A stretch of DNA of 24,985 nt from a virus, in the IMG/VR virus record IMGVR_UViG_3300030049_000063, positions 1-24,985 of that record; one strand, written 5' to 3'. A program made the translations under genes and the position numbers. This document shows, in pieces, positions 1 through 7,974 of the stretch; within the stretch, counting starts at the first letter, position 1; each line of letters begins with the position of its first letter. The notes under the pieces were generated by a model. That model had not been told where the DNA came from, searched no databases, and worked only from the letters and a program-made list of their open reading frames with translations.

Positions 1-1
1 A

Positions 2-511
2 AGTGGTGTTTTAAGCTGCGAACAGACTGAAGATTTTAAAAATCGTTTTAGCAAGTACGTCACCCGTGGGCTTAACTATGGACCCACCGAGGGGAAGGAA
101 GAAAATCTCAGGTTTAAAATTCCTCCCGTCGTTGATTCTAGTATTAAACGTTACCGACCGATTCTTATCTCTCAAGATGGAGAGATTAGGGAGCAAGTCG
201 CAAAAGACCGCCTAGCTTGGGAAGCGCGAGTCAGGCGGGCTAAGTCTAATCAGGTGGACATCACTCTGACCTCTTGGAAAGATAGCCTAGGCAAGCTCTG
301 GGACATCAATCAACTGGTATCTTTATCTTTTCCTGGAATCCATGTGTCTGGAAAATACCTCATTACCTCAGTTCATTTCACTTTAGATTCCAGTGGAACA
401 AAAACAAACTTACAATGTGAATCCGCCCACAGCGCAGATATTGACCCCACCTTGGAAGCCAAAGAAATCAATTTTAGAAAAGCTTTGCAAACCCCAGAAG
501 GACCTAAATAA
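2..511 (+). CDS. Phage baseplate hub protein, Mu gp44/late control D-like (5' truncated)
   Basis: The reading frame is open from base 2 to the stop at 511, so this is the C-terminal ~169 residues of a gene that begins outside the window. The tail end carries the pattern typical of Mu gp44/P2 gpD hub proteins: 'AWEARVRRAKS', then 'GKLWDINQLVSLSFPGI', then a strand ending 'GTKTNLQC'. In the family this protein trimerises as the central hub of a contractile-tail baseplate and sits on the spike. The stop codon abuts the ATG of the next gene, which is the gp45-like spike gene, the same order as in Mu. An internal GTG at 254 is not needed as a start because the frame continues upstream with hub-like sequence. 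Family assignment is from pattern recognition, not a search. Confidence 0.85.
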   Translation, partial: SGVLSCEQTEDFKNRFSKYVTRGLNYGPTEGKEENLRFKIPPVVDSSIKRYRPILISQDGEIREQVAKDRLAWEARVRRAKSNQVDITLTSWKDSLGKLWDINQLVSLSFPGIHVSGKYLITSVHFTLDSSGTKTNLQCESAHSADIDPTLEAKEINFRKALQTPEGPK

Positions 512-1054
512 ATGGATTACTCGTTATTTCAAGCCCTTGAAAAACTTTTGAAACCGATCCGCTCTCGGATTTCAAACCTCATTCAAAGAGGAATGATGCA
601 TAAATTGAGTGAGTCAGGCGTTCAGGTGAGTCTTGGGGAAGGCGATACACAGGAGAATATTCGTTATCTCCAGCATTATGGATTTGCCTCTCACCCACCT
701 AAAAATTCTGAGACTTTACTTTTATTCCCTTCTGGAGAAAGAAGCACTGGATTTGCTCTGTCCTCAAACTCACCCAAAGGGTGCCCAGTCCAACTCGATG
801 AAGGTGAATCCGCTCAGTATAATGAGGAGGGTTCATCCATTACTTTAAAAAATGGGGGTAAGCTTGAAATTAGAAACAAGGAAAATGAACTCATCAGTGT
901 TCTTTTAGATTTAACGGTTCAAGTGGAAAAATTATCTCAACTCAGTGCACTGGCTCCTCCTGGTGGAAATTATCCTGGAGGCAATTGCACGATCAGCGTT
1001 CCAGGCTTTGACATCGCATCGGTCAAATCAAAGCTTTCTTCCTTTAAGGCGTGA
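512..1054 (+). CDS. Phage baseplate assembly protein V, Mu gp45-like spike
   Basis: A 180-residue protein whose ATG directly follows the hub stop codon. Features of Mu gp45/P2 gpV spikes are visible: the N-terminal 'RGMMHKLSESGVQV' stretch, an OB-like segment 'IRYLQHYGFASHPPKNSETLLLF', and a beta-rich region in which 'GSSITLKNGGKLEI' fits the start of the spike helix. The Gly/Pro-rich segment near residue 150 ('APPGGNYPGGN') probably precedes the tip. The known role is the membrane-piercing spike below the hub. Length matches the family. Gene order (hub, spike, gp46, gp47, gp48) supports the call more than any single motif. Confidence 0.85.
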   Translation: MDYSLFQALEKLLKPIRSRISNLIQRGMMHKLSESGVQVSLGEGDTQENIRYLQHYGFASHPPKNSETLLLFPSGERSTGFALSSNSPKGCPVQLDEGESAQYNEEGSSITLKNGGKLEIRNKENELISVLLDLTVQVEKLSQLSALAPPGGNYPGGNCTISVPGFDIASVKSKLSSFKA

Positions 1055-1058
1055 CCCT

Positions 1059-1487
1059 ATGCAAGACTTAACGGCTTTACTTTTTTATCATGACATCTGG
1101 CTGAAAGAAGAACTCAGTGAAGAAAACTGGATTAAAAACGCAATTGCTATGAGCCTTTTTTCAGATCAAAGAGTGGAAGAAATCCCAGCCTATGAAGTAT
1201 CCCACCGTGGGTATTGGGCAGACTCTTTAGATCCACAAGCTCAGCCTCTAGGCTCAAGACTTTGGACTTTAGCCAACCAGCCTTTGAATGAAGAAAGTTT
1301 AGAAGATGCGATCCAATACTCCTATGAATCTTTATCTTGGCTTTTAGACGAGGATGTCATTACGGAGCTAAAAACAGATGGTGAACTTTCAAAAGGTACC
1401 ATTCTTCTTTTTATCGGAGTGGTCACGAAAAAGAAAAATTACAACTTCTCCATTAACCTAAATCGGGGGATCGATGGAATTTTCTAA
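1059..1487 (+). CDS. Phage GP46-family baseplate wedge protein
   Basis: A 142-residue protein starting at the ATG at 1059, four bases after the spike stop codon. A longer in-frame extension to 945 would lie inside the spike gene and is not used. The diagnostic block is 'RGYWADS' followed by 'GSRLWTL' (about residues 49-69), matching the 'RGWWGD...GSRLW' signature of Mu gp46 proteins. These are gpW/gp25-like wedge components joining sheath and baseplate. The last 14 bases overlap the start of the baseplate J gene, suggesting translational coupling. Confidence 0.85.
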   Translation: MQDLTALLFYHDIWLKEELSEENWIKNAIAMSLFSDQRVEEIPAYEVSHRGYWADSLDPQAQPLGSRLWTLANQPLNEESLEDAIQYSYESLSWLLDEDVITELKTDGELSKGTILLFIGVVTKKKNYNFSINLNRGIDGIF

Positions 1488-2547
1488 GCCTTCTTTACAA
1501 ACTTTGATCACCAGAATTCAATCCGACATCGCCAGTCGCTTAGGCATTGGGCTTCCCATTAAAAAGGCAAGCATCCTTTCTGCTCTTGCTTCCGCAATGG
1601 CTGGATCCGTGTTTCTACTCTATGGAAGCGTTGAATACTGGCTCACTCAGTGGTTTATCGATACGGCAACAGGGATTCATTTAGATCGATTAGCAGGACT
1701 CTTTGGAATGATCCGGAATGGAAAAACTCAAGCCCAGGGAACTATCCGAATCGAGGGAACCTCTGGAAAACTCATCCAAAAAGACGCACTCTTATCCACA
1801 CAAGAAGGTGAAACCTATTCCATTAAAAATGACGTCACGATCAATGATCAGGGTTTTGTCCATGTAGTGGTCACTGCATCAGCAGCAGGGCCTGCTGGAA
1901 ATTTAAAATCAAACTCGATTTTAAAACTGATCACTTCCATTTCAGAAGTGAAACGAGATGCCCTAGTGCTGGAAATTATCGGTGGATTTGAAGAAGAAAA
2001 TGACGACCAGCTTCGAGTAAGATTACTGAAGCGACTCAGGCACCCAGGACAAGGCGGAAGTGAGGCAGATTACATTCATTGGGCGCAGTCTATTTCAGGA
2101 GTGGGCAATGTTTGGGTGACTCCTGATCCTAAATCCTTTTCAATCTTCCTTTCTTTTCTCACGATCGATGCAGATTACCCCCTCCCAACGGATGATTTGA
2201 GACAATCCGTTGAAGCAAGTTTGAAAACGAAAAAACCTTTAGGGACTCGGGTTTTTGTGCAGAAATTAGATCCAGTTCCTATTTTCATTGAAATCAAGAT
2301 TTTCATTGAGATCATGATCCTAGATCAAAAAGACGTGGAAACAAAGCTTGAAAAAGCGTTAAAAAATTACTTCCTTAAAAAGGTATCTCCAGGAAATCGC
2401 ATTCCATTGATTCACATCACGCAGCTTGTCTCACAAATTCTTAAACACGATCATTTTAAAATAGTTTCACCTGAAAGTGACATTCTGATTAGCCCAAATC
2501 AAATTGGAGTATTTGGAGGACTTAAATGCAGTTATTCTCAGTCTTAA
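1474..2547 (+). CDS. Baseplate J/gp47 family protein
   Basis: A 357-residue protein of normal length for Mu gp47/P2 gpJ. Recognisable elements are the N-terminal 'LQTLITRIQSDIASRLG' helix, 'TATGIHLDRLAGLFGMIRNGKTQAQGTI' (about residues 65-92), the 'AAGPAGNL' turn, and 'EEENDDQLRVRLLKRLRHPGQGGSEADYIHWA', the strongest family marker. It forms the wedge of the baseplate around the hub. It overlaps the upstream gp46 gene by 14 bases and the downstream gp48 gene by 22 bases, consistent with one translationally coupled late operon. Nothing suggests truncation or a frameshift. Confidence 0.93.
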   Translation: MEFSKPSLQTLITRIQSDIASRLGIGLPIKKASILSALASAMAGSVFLLYGSVEYWLTQWFIDTATGIHLDRLAGLFGMIRNGKTQAQGTIRIEGTSGKLIQKDALLSTQEGETYSIKNDVTINDQGFVHVVVTASAAGPAGNLKSNSILKLITSISEVKRDALVLEIIGGFEEENDDQLRVRLLKRLRHPGQGGSEADYIHWAQSISGVGNVWVTPDPKSFSIFLSFLTIDADYPLPTDDLRQSVEASLKTKKPLGTRVFVQKLDPVPIFIEIKIFIEIMILDQKDVETKLEKALKNYFLKKVSPGNRIPLIHITQLVSQILKHDHFKIVSPESDILISPNQIGVFGGLKCSYSQS

Positions 2548-3080
2548 AAAATCTACTTCCTCAAGGTGCTTTCTGGGAAGTGACGCCTCACAGTGCTTTT
2601 CATCGTTTGCTGCTTGCCTTGTCTGATGAACTGGACCGAAATTTAGAGGTCGTCTTAAATATTCCAAACATTCTTTCCTATGATCAAGATCCATCTCGTT
2701 TTATGAAGTATCTAGGTTTAAACCAAAGCTTACTCAAATCGAAAGACTCACAAATCCAGGCTATTTTATCCATCTTAAGTAGACAAGGAAATTTAAGCAG
2801 GCAGTACATCGAAGAAAGACTGAAGGCATTAGGCTACACCCACTTTTCAATCGATGATCCAACCGAAGAAGATGCTGGCCTTGAGCCCATTGTGAAAGAT
2901 ATGATTTCTGTCTACAAAAGAATTGAATCCATTCACTACTTGAGTGCTGGAGATCCTTGTGGAAGTTCGCTCCAGTCGTGGTGGAATCTTCCATTTGAAT
3001 TAGATGTTAAAAAACTTCTCCCAGCTTATATTGCCGTCAACTTTTTATATCAGGAGAATATCAATGCTTCGAATATCTGA
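2526..3080 (+). CDS. Mu gp48-like (DUF2313/YmfQ family) tail protein
   Basis: A 184-residue protein with the start expected of gp48/YmfQ proteins: 'LLPQGAFWEVTPHSAFHRLLLALSDELDR'. Later come a helix-rich middle and a short 'CGSSLQSWW' segment near the C-terminus. An AGG-rich ribosome binding site (ggagga, about 2515-2520) precedes the ATG within the end of the gp47 gene. In Mu-like phages this protein links the wedge to the tail fibres. The following fibre-like gene begins inside this one, so order and coupling agree with the assignment. Confidence 0.82.
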   Translation: MQLFSVLKNLLPQGAFWEVTPHSAFHRLLLALSDELDRNLEVVLNIPNILSYDQDPSRFMKYLGLNQSLLKSKDSQIQAILSILSRQGNLSRQYIEERLKALGYTHFSIDDPTEEDAGLEPIVKDMISVYKRIESIHYLSAGDPCGSSLQSWWNLPFELDVKKLLPAYIAVNFLYQENINASNI

Positions 3081-3735
3081 AAAAGATTATGGAACCAAAG
3101 ACGGTCGTTTTCAAAACGGCGATCCAGTAACGAATACCCGTCCTACCAGGGTGACAGCCGATTGGCTCAACTCTGTTCAAGAGGAAATTGCAAACGTCAT
3201 TACAAGTCGCAACCATACAAAACTAGATGCAAACGACCCAACCCAACTCCTCAAGGCTATTTTAGATATTTACAGTTACGGCGTAGATCCGGTGAGTTTT
3301 TCTATTGATAACGCGATTAAAACTCCAACGGATTTAACTTTTGAAGCGTTTGATAAGTCACTGATGAAAGCCGTTTATTTCAATGCTCTTTCCGTCAGAC
3401 ATACAACGAAAGCTGATATGACTTTCATGACTTCGCATGTGGCTGTATTTAGTTCATTCACATCTGAATGGTCACTTTTTACTCAATATGATCCTGCAAT
3501 TATCAAAGTCGATCTTCAAGCCCCCACACATCCCATGCCACCTCTCAACCCTTCTACGAATATTCCTCCTCCGATTCAACCTGATCCTGCCGCAGTAGTC
3601 AAGGTGCTTCCAGGTCCACATTTTTTATCCATCTCAGCTGCTGGGAAACTTCAGTATCAAACGTCTACTCTTGACGGAGATTTGCACCAAGGATCGCTCA
3701 CTTTATCTCACTTCCGTTATTTAAGGTCTTCCTGA
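3064..3735 (+). CDS. Tail-fibre-like protein, paralogue 1
   Basis: A 223-residue protein. I choose the ATG at 3064 because AGGAG lies at 3052-3056 and because the recognisable sequence begins just after it; an upstream in-frame start at 3004 would only extend into the gp48 gene. The N-terminus has 'GDPVTNTRPTRVTADWLN' followed by 'SVQEEIANVI', the pattern seen near the N-terminus of many tail-fibre/tail-collar proteins ('..G.PAT..TADWLN.VQEE..NVI'). The rest is Pro-rich around residues 155-175 and beta-rich at the end, without a recognised receptor domain. It is the first of three adjacent genes sharing a W/Y/F-N-x-x-Q-E/D-E motif. Confidence 0.72.
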   Translation: MLRISEKDYGTKDGRFQNGDPVTNTRPTRVTADWLNSVQEEIANVITSRNHTKLDANDPTQLLKAILDIYSYGVDPVSFSIDNAIKTPTDLTFEAFDKSLMKAVYFNALSVRHTTKADMTFMTSHVAVFSSFTSEWSLFTQYDPAIIKVDLQAPTHPMPPLNPSTNIPPPIQPDPAAVVKVLPGPHFLSISAAGKLQYQTSTLDGDLHQGSLTLSHFRYLRSS

Positions 3736-4430
3736 TGTTTACCCTAGATCAGACCGTTTTAAAAAATATGAACCCGTCAGACCCCAGGAAATATGCTCTT
3801 TATGAACAGATGCAGGAGGAAATTTGCAACGTCATTGATTTCATGGGAGGATCTCCATTGAAAAGAGATCAACCCGAAGATCACCCTCATCAGCTCCATC
3901 ATCAACTCTATGATGCGATCTCTCAACTTGCGCTAGAATCACCCAGAAAATGGACCATGGATTTTTTCCCCACTCCCAGAGTGGATCCGGTGGAACTCTG
4001 GAACAATCAGCGAATCACTCGATTGATTGACAATTTTCAACTCGATCCGCTTCATAATTGGGCTGTCACCTTTCGTATTTCTTATTTTGAGCAATCTAAA
4101 AAAGATTCCAATGCGGGAGACCCTTTTATACCAACATTTGATTTAATACAAAGTCAACGGGTACAACTCACTTATGAAGATAAGATTGGAACTTGGTTTT
4201 CTGCTCATCAGGTGTGGGAAGTTGGGATGCCTCATCCGATCTTAAGCTCGGATCAACTGGGTCTGATTTTACTCCCTTCAGCTGATAACAATCAGCATCA
4301 AGATCCCAGTCAGTTTTTTATGAGCATTTCCCCTTCAGGCTACATTTCTATCACTTCAAGCACCTTTGAGTTTTTGTCAGTCACCAGGCTTGTTTTGTCG
4401 GAGTTTAGGTTCGTCAGGAGGCCCACATGA
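3735..4430 (+). CDS. Tail-fibre-like protein, paralogue 2
   Basis: A 231-residue protein overlapping the previous stop by one base (TGATG). Its N-terminus carries a diverged copy of the fibre motif: 'YALYEQMQEEICNVIDFMGG'. The C-terminal 40 residues ('SQFFMSISPSGYISITSSTFEFLS') resemble the C-terminus of paralogue 1 ('PHFLSISAAGKLQYQTS', ending 'LSHFRYLRSS' there and 'LSEFRFVRRPT' here). The two therefore share both ends and differ in the middle, as expected of proteins that attach to the baseplate in the same way and vary in target binding. No enzymatic motif is seen. Confidence 0.65.
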   Translation: MFTLDQTVLKNMNPSDPRKYALYEQMQEEICNVIDFMGGSPLKRDQPEDHPHQLHHQLYDAISQLALESPRKWTMDFFPTPRVDPVELWNNQRITRLIDNFQLDPLHNWAVTFRISYFEQSKKDSNAGDPFIPTFDLIQSQRVQLTYEDKIGTWFSAHQVWEVGMPHPILSSDQLGLILLPSADNNQHQDPSQFFMSISPSGYISITSSTFEFLSVTRLVLSEFRFVRRPT

Positions 4431-5326
4431 TCCGACTCAATCCTGATTCAAAAAAAATCACACCTGATGACACAATGAACTATGACTGGTTCAATGCCCT
4501 TCAAGACGAAGTTTGTACCCCGATTGAAAAAACGCAAACGCTTTCAGAACGACTTGATCAGCTTGCTACCTCCATTCAAAATATCATCGCTGGCTCAGGC
4601 TTCGACTTAGGAGAGGTTGCAGATTATAGTGGAAATCCTGTTCCTATTCCTCAGCTGATCATCAAGCCTAACGAAGTAAAATCATTCACTCTGTATCTGG
4701 ATATTGCTCTGAAAAATCCACTTCTTTTAGAGAATCAAGAAAACTATGCACAAGATGCTGGATTTAATTACGCTTTAAACTTTCCTCTGGATACATCGAG
4801 TTCTCAATTTAAGGATCTTTCTGTTATTTTGTCATCCAATGATATTTTAGAAAAAAGGTCAACGAGTTCTCTACCAACTGATCACGCGATGGTGAATGAC
4901 TACATGCCTATCAGGCTCCCTGAGAATTTGAAAGATTTACCCCGCACAGAGGCCATTTCTCTTCTTAAGAAAATAAACGCCACCGTTTTATGCATGAGGC
5001 CCACATCTCTTGTGACTTATGTATTTGGACCTAAAAACAAAGGAATTTCAAAATTAGAAGAAGGCACCTCGTTTGTTGATTTTTCAACCGCTCAGAGCTT
5101 CTTTTCAAAGCTTTGTGCTGAGTTGCATATCCCTTCATGGGCATTTCAAGACGGACAGGAAAAGATTCCATTGTCTTCTTATTATCTCTTCGCTACTTTT
5201 GTTCCGCCCGTCATTCTCGCCAGCAATCCAGAAGGACAGATTTATTATTTTTTCAATAAAATGATGTATGGCGATTTTTTGAATGTCAGATTAGGAATCT
5301 TTAACTTATCCCAACACCCGGTCTAA
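4427..5326 (+). CDS. Tail-fibre-like protein, paralogue 3
   Basis: A 299-residue protein with a four-base ATGA overlap with paralogue 2. 'MNYDWFNALQDEVCTPIEKT' near residues 16-35 is a third copy of the N-terminal motif. The C-terminal segment 'PEGQIYYFFNKMMYGDFLNVRLGIFNL' parallels the endings of the two previous proteins. The central ~200 residues are unique and contain no motif I recognise. It is the last gene of the structural block; an 82-base gap with a palindrome follows. Confidence 0.65.
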   Translation: MIRLNPDSKKITPDDTMNYDWFNALQDEVCTPIEKTQTLSERLDQLATSIQNIIAGSGFDLGEVADYSGNPVPIPQLIIKPNEVKSFTLYLDIALKNPLLLENQENYAQDAGFNYALNFPLDTSSSQFKDLSVILSSNDILEKRSTSSLPTDHAMVNDYMPIRLPENLKDLPRTEAISLLKKINATVLCMRPTSLVTYVFGPKNKGISKLEEGTSFVDFSTAQSFFSKLCAELHIPSWAFQDGQEKIPLSSYYLFATFVPPVILASNPEGQIYYFFNKMMYGDFLNVRLGIFNLSQHPV

Positions 5327-5341
5327 TTTTTGTCATTTTAG

Positions 5342-5351
5342 ACACTAGTGT
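5342..5351. promoter_or_regulatory. Palindrome ACACTAGTGT in the gap before the lysis block
   Basis: A perfect 10-bp palindrome in the only sizeable gap (5327-5408) between structural and lysis-side genes. A second inverted repeat, TTTGAAAT (5356-5363) with ATTTCAAA (5382-5389), follows, then a TATATA stretch and AGGAG before the ATG at 5409. The arrangement suggests an internal promoter with an operator or attenuator, but no clear -35 box is seen. Confidence 0.3.
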
Positions 5352-5408
5352 ACATTTTGAAATTTCTTTAAAGTGTTTCAGATTTCAAATTTTATATAGG
5401 AGAATTTT

Positions 5409-5645
5409 ATGGAATCCTCAAACTTATTTACCTTTGTAAAAGCAAATTTTGGAATGATTAGTTTAATTCTACTCTTGATTCTAAGCGAAGTCTTATCTTT
5501 CAAACCAGCTTTGGGTGCTTCAGGTGTCGTGAAACTGATTTACAACTTATTGCAATCTGAAGCAAAAAAATCAGAGCCTGATGCAATGAAAATCATTGAA
5601 TCAGAACTCGCGGCCCGAATAGCAGATAAAACAAAACGAACGTAA
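5409..5645 (+). CDS. Small membrane protein, possible holin
   Basis: A 78-residue protein with a good ribosome binding site (aggag) nine bases before the ATG. One strongly hydrophobic segment lies at about residues 14-33 ('FGMISLILLLILSEVLSF'), followed by an amphipathic region and a charged tail ending 'KTKRT'. Size, a single membrane span, charged C-terminus and location just before a lipoprotein, a coil protein and an endolysin would suit a holin or antiholin. No family-specific sequence is recognised, so the function rests on context alone. Confidence 0.6.
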   Translation: MESSNLFTFVKANFGMISLILLLILSEVLSFKPALGASGVVKLIYNLLQSEAKKSEPDAMKIIESELAARIADKTKRT

Positions 5646-5661
5646 TCCCTTCTCTGCCACA

Positions 5662-5696
5662 AGGCCCATAGGTTTTTCCTAGTTTCCTATGGGCCT
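5662..5696 (+). terminator. 11-bp hairpin downstream of the small membrane protein
   Basis: AGGCCCATAGG (5662-5672) pairs exactly with CCTATGGGCCT (5686-5696) around a 13-base loop. It is the strongest GC stem in this part of the window. There is no long T-run after it, so it could be a weak terminator, a processing site or an mRNA stabiliser rather than a classical terminator. Confidence 0.4.
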
Positions 5697-5721
5697 GCTC
5701 AACTTCAAAGGACTTTTTTTC

Positions 5722-6372
5722 ATGAAACTCTGTATTCCGTTCCTATTTGTACTTTTTGGATGTTCCTGCTCTCATTCAGTGAAAGTCTTAGATTCTCAGA
5801 GTGCCATTTTAGCGAATGATCTCACTGCCATTTTATCAGGATGTGGCCAACAACTGGCTGGATCGGGATATCTTGTCTGTCGAGAAACCGAGTTGCAAAA
5901 TACAAGAAATGAATTTCTTATTGTCCACACTCCACCAGGACTTGATTGTAAGCAAGAAGCTTGCACATTCGTCAAAGTCTTTTTCTCTGACGGTAGACCC
6001 TCACTAGAAAAGGCTATTCACAAAGGAGATGCACTCATTCAAATTCCTTGGTCGGAGATTGTGGGTAAAAAGGTATTTGATCTCTCCGACCGAGGTACTT
6101 ATTCCATTTCAATTCGGACGCATTATCTGGGTCCTGATGGAATAGAGCGCATCGCCTTTGCTGAAGGTCGAATCCTCATGCTGGTGGTTAGAAAGGAGTA
6201 CACATCGCTTATAGAAAATGAAGACGATGAGGCATTTTATTGGATATGGAAAACAAAGCAGAATCAGACCCTAAAAGTCACCACGGGTTATCGTGTTTAC
6301 ATACAACCTTGGGCCACACCGTGGAACCCATTAGGCACGAAGCCACCAAACGAATTCTCCGACCTATGGTAG
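5722..6372 (+). CDS. Putative outer-membrane lipoprotein in the lysis region
   Basis: A 216-residue protein. The ATG at 5722 is chosen because it gives a lipoprotein signal, 'MKLCIPFLFVLFGCSC', with a lipobox L-F-G-C (Cys14 would be lipidated), and because AAAGGA lies about ten bases upstream; an in-frame start at 5689 would bury the signal. The mature part is beta-rich with Cys pairs ('SGCGQQ', 'LVCRE', 'DCKQEAC') that could form disulfides in the periplasm. I do not recognise a family. It sits between a possible holin and a membrane/coil protein plus endolysin, so a role in the final envelope-disruption step is possible. It is long for a known o-spanin. Confidence 0.68.
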   Translation: MKLCIPFLFVLFGCSCSHSVKVLDSQSAILANDLTAILSGCGQQLAGSGYLVCRETELQNTRNEFLIVHTPPGLDCKQEACTFVKVFFSDGRPSLEKAIHKGDALIQIPWSEIVGKKVFDLSDRGTYSISIRTHYLGPDGIERIAFAEGRILMLVVRKEYTSLIENEDDEAFYWIWKTKQNQTLKVTTGYRVYIQPWATPWNPLGTKPPNEFSDLW

Positions 6373-6626
6373 CTCTCCTTCTTGTCGCATTTCAGATTCT
6401 GCTACTCCTGTTGAAAGCCTATTTTTCAAAACAGGATGACAAAGAAACTGAACTCAAACGCATCGCTGACGAGCAAGCCAAGTTAAACTCAGCCGCTGAA
6501 AAGGTCGAAGAATCTAACCGTTATTCTGAAAACAATCCTGCGCTCATGGATCAGTTCCAAGACGCTATTGACAAGGATAGATTTGATGCAACCCATTCGA
6601 AGCCAGAAAACAATAGACCTCATTAA
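6366..6626 (+). CDS. Membrane-anchored coil protein, possible i-spanin-like lysis protein
   Basis: An 86-residue protein starting at an ATG overlapping the lipoprotein stop (ATGGTAG), a common coupling arrangement. An N-terminal hydrophobic span ('VALLLVAFQILLLLLKAYF') is followed by a highly charged helical stretch ('KETELKRIADEQAKLNSAAEKVEESN') likely to be a coiled coil. One inner-membrane anchor plus a periplasmic coil is the design of Rz-type i-spanins, and the upstream lipoprotein could be the outer partner. Sequence similarity to Rz is not evident. A longer start at 6246 is possible but would overlap the lipoprotein gene by 127 bases and adds a sequence that looks like its shadow. Confidence 0.55.
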   Translation: MVALLLVAFQILLLLLKAYFSKQDDKETELKRIADEQAKLNSAAEKVEESNRYSENNPALMDQFQDAIDKDRFDATHSKPENNRPH

Positions 6627-7053
6627 GTCATTTGAGAGTTTTAGATCGAAAGCCTATTTAGATTTAGCAGGAATTCCAACGATTGGATGGGGAACGACAA
6701 AAGAAATTCATCTTGGCATGACAGTAACAGAGAAGCAGGCCGAAGAGTGGATCAAGCAAGATGTAGTAGAGATTGAAAATGCGATTGCTGCCATGATTAC
6801 CGTTGATTTAAAAGAATCTCAGTTTTCAGCCTTGGTCAGCCTAGCGTACAATATTGGGGTTCATCATTTTTCATGTTCAACCTTACTCAAGAAACTCAAT
6901 GCTGGAGATTTAATAGGGACAGCACGTGAATTTCTAAAATGGGACCACTCATGTGGTCGTACAGTCCATGGACTCTCAAATCGTAGAAAAAAAGAACAGG
7001 AGCTTTTTCTTACTCATCTTCCTCCACATCATCAAGTCAATTCATCAACATAA
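6586..7053 (+). CDS. T4-type lysozyme/endolysin (glycoside hydrolase 24)
   Basis: A 155-residue muramidase cleaving the MurNAc-GlcNAc bond of peptidoglycan. The catalytic E-D-T triad has the family spacing: Glu17 in 'SFESF', Asp26 in 'YLDLAG' and Thr32 in 'IPTIGWGTT' (9 and 6 residues apart, as in T4 E11/D20/T26). The 'SLAYNIG' and 'LSNRRKKEQELF' blocks are also typical. The ATG at 6586 has AAGGA a few bases upstream; an alternative TTG at 6568 is less likely. The start overlaps the preceding gene by 41 bases. There is no signal peptide or SAR anchor, so release would need a holin. Confidence 0.93.
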   Translation: MQPIRSQKTIDLIKSFESFRSKAYLDLAGIPTIGWGTTKEIHLGMTVTEKQAEEWIKQDVVEIENAIAAMITVDLKESQFSALVSLAYNIGVHHFSCSTLLKKLNAGDLIGTAREFLKWDHSCGRTVHGLSNRRKKEQELFLTHLPPHHQVNSST

Positions 7054-7064
7054 AGGAGTACACT

Positions 7065-7775
7065 ATGCGAAAAGTAAAAATAGGTTCAGTTATTTTATTA
7101 GGCAAGCATCGCCTGCTTTGCGGAGATAGCAGGAACCCAGAACACATCGAAAAGCTGATGGATGAAAAGATGGCTGACGCTGTGATTACTGACCCACCTT
7201 ACAACGTCGATTACAAAGGTGAAGAAGGGGAAGCCATTAAGAATGATCTTCTTTCTGAGCGACGTTACAAAGACATGCTGTTTCAAACATTTTCAAATTC
7301 AATTGATTATAGCAAACGAGGTGCTGCTTTTTATTCCTTCATTGGAACGAATGCTATGGATCTTGGAATCAGTTCAATTCGAGATGCGGGATGGAAAATT
7401 AGGCAAAATCTCATCTGGGCTAAACATCATTTTACTTTGTCCAGGTCCCCTTACCACTGGAAGCATGAAGCACTTATTTTTGGAGCGGCTCCTGGTGCAC
7501 CCAGCCCGTGGTATAGTGACCGCAAGCAAACTACTTTGTTAGAATTTCCTATTGAGGTGAAGGACCGCATTCATCCCACACAGAAGCCCAAGGAATTGAT
7601 TAAGTACTTATTAAAAAACTCGACCAAGGAGGGGGACATTATTCTTGATCCATTCGGAGGATCAGGGACAACTTTATTGTCTTGTGAGGCAATGGGACGA
7701 AGGGCTTTTATCTGTGAAATTGACCCCAAGTGGTGCATGGCAATTATGGAGAGATGGAGTAGAAAAATCGTTTAG
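7065..7775 (+). CDS. Beta-class DNA methyltransferase (N6-adenine/N4-cytosine type)
   Basis: A 236-residue protein with AAGGAG ten bases before its ATG. The catalytic motif DPPY is at residues 43-46 and the AdoMet-binding motif 'DPFGGSGT' at about 195-202. The DPPY-first order defines the beta class. 'RIHPTQKPKELI' before the second motif is another usual element. The N-terminal 'HRLLCGDSRN' is typical of phage and ParB-associated orphan methyltransferases. No restriction endonuclease gene is adjacent, so it is likely solitary and may protect the element's DNA or mark it for regulation. It ends the + strand late block. Confidence 0.92.
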   Translation: MRKVKIGSVILLGKHRLLCGDSRNPEHIEKLMDEKMADAVITDPPYNVDYKGEEGEAIKNDLLSERRYKDMLFQTFSNSIDYSKRGAAFYSFIGTNAMDLGISSIRDAGWKIRQNLIWAKHHFTLSRSPYHWKHEALIFGAAPGAPSPWYSDRKQTTLLEFPIEVKDRIHPTQKPKELIKYLLKNSTKEGDIILDPFGGSGTTLLSCEAMGRRAFICEIDPKWCMAIMERWSRKIV

Positions 7776-7974
7776 TAGTTTTATTCAAGTGTTTCATATA
7801 CTTAGAATAGAGAATCCATATGTAACGTACTCTAAGGAGTGTCTATCCTTCACGTAGGGAGGCCAAGTTGAAAAAAAATAAATTTTATACTTGAAATATT
7901 TATAAAAATTTAGTTTATTCGAGATGCTGATATTTTTATGGGCAAAGATTTTTATATTGAAAGTAGAGTGCCTT

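Noticed and set aside
945-1058. 5' extension of the gp46 gene
   Set aside because: It lies inside the spike gene, and the family's normal N-terminus begins at the ATG at 1059.
7776-7974. Gap between the methyltransferase and propeller genes searched for RNA genes and attachment sites
   Set aside because: Only AT-rich sequence was seen; no tRNA, terminator or repeat could be supported.
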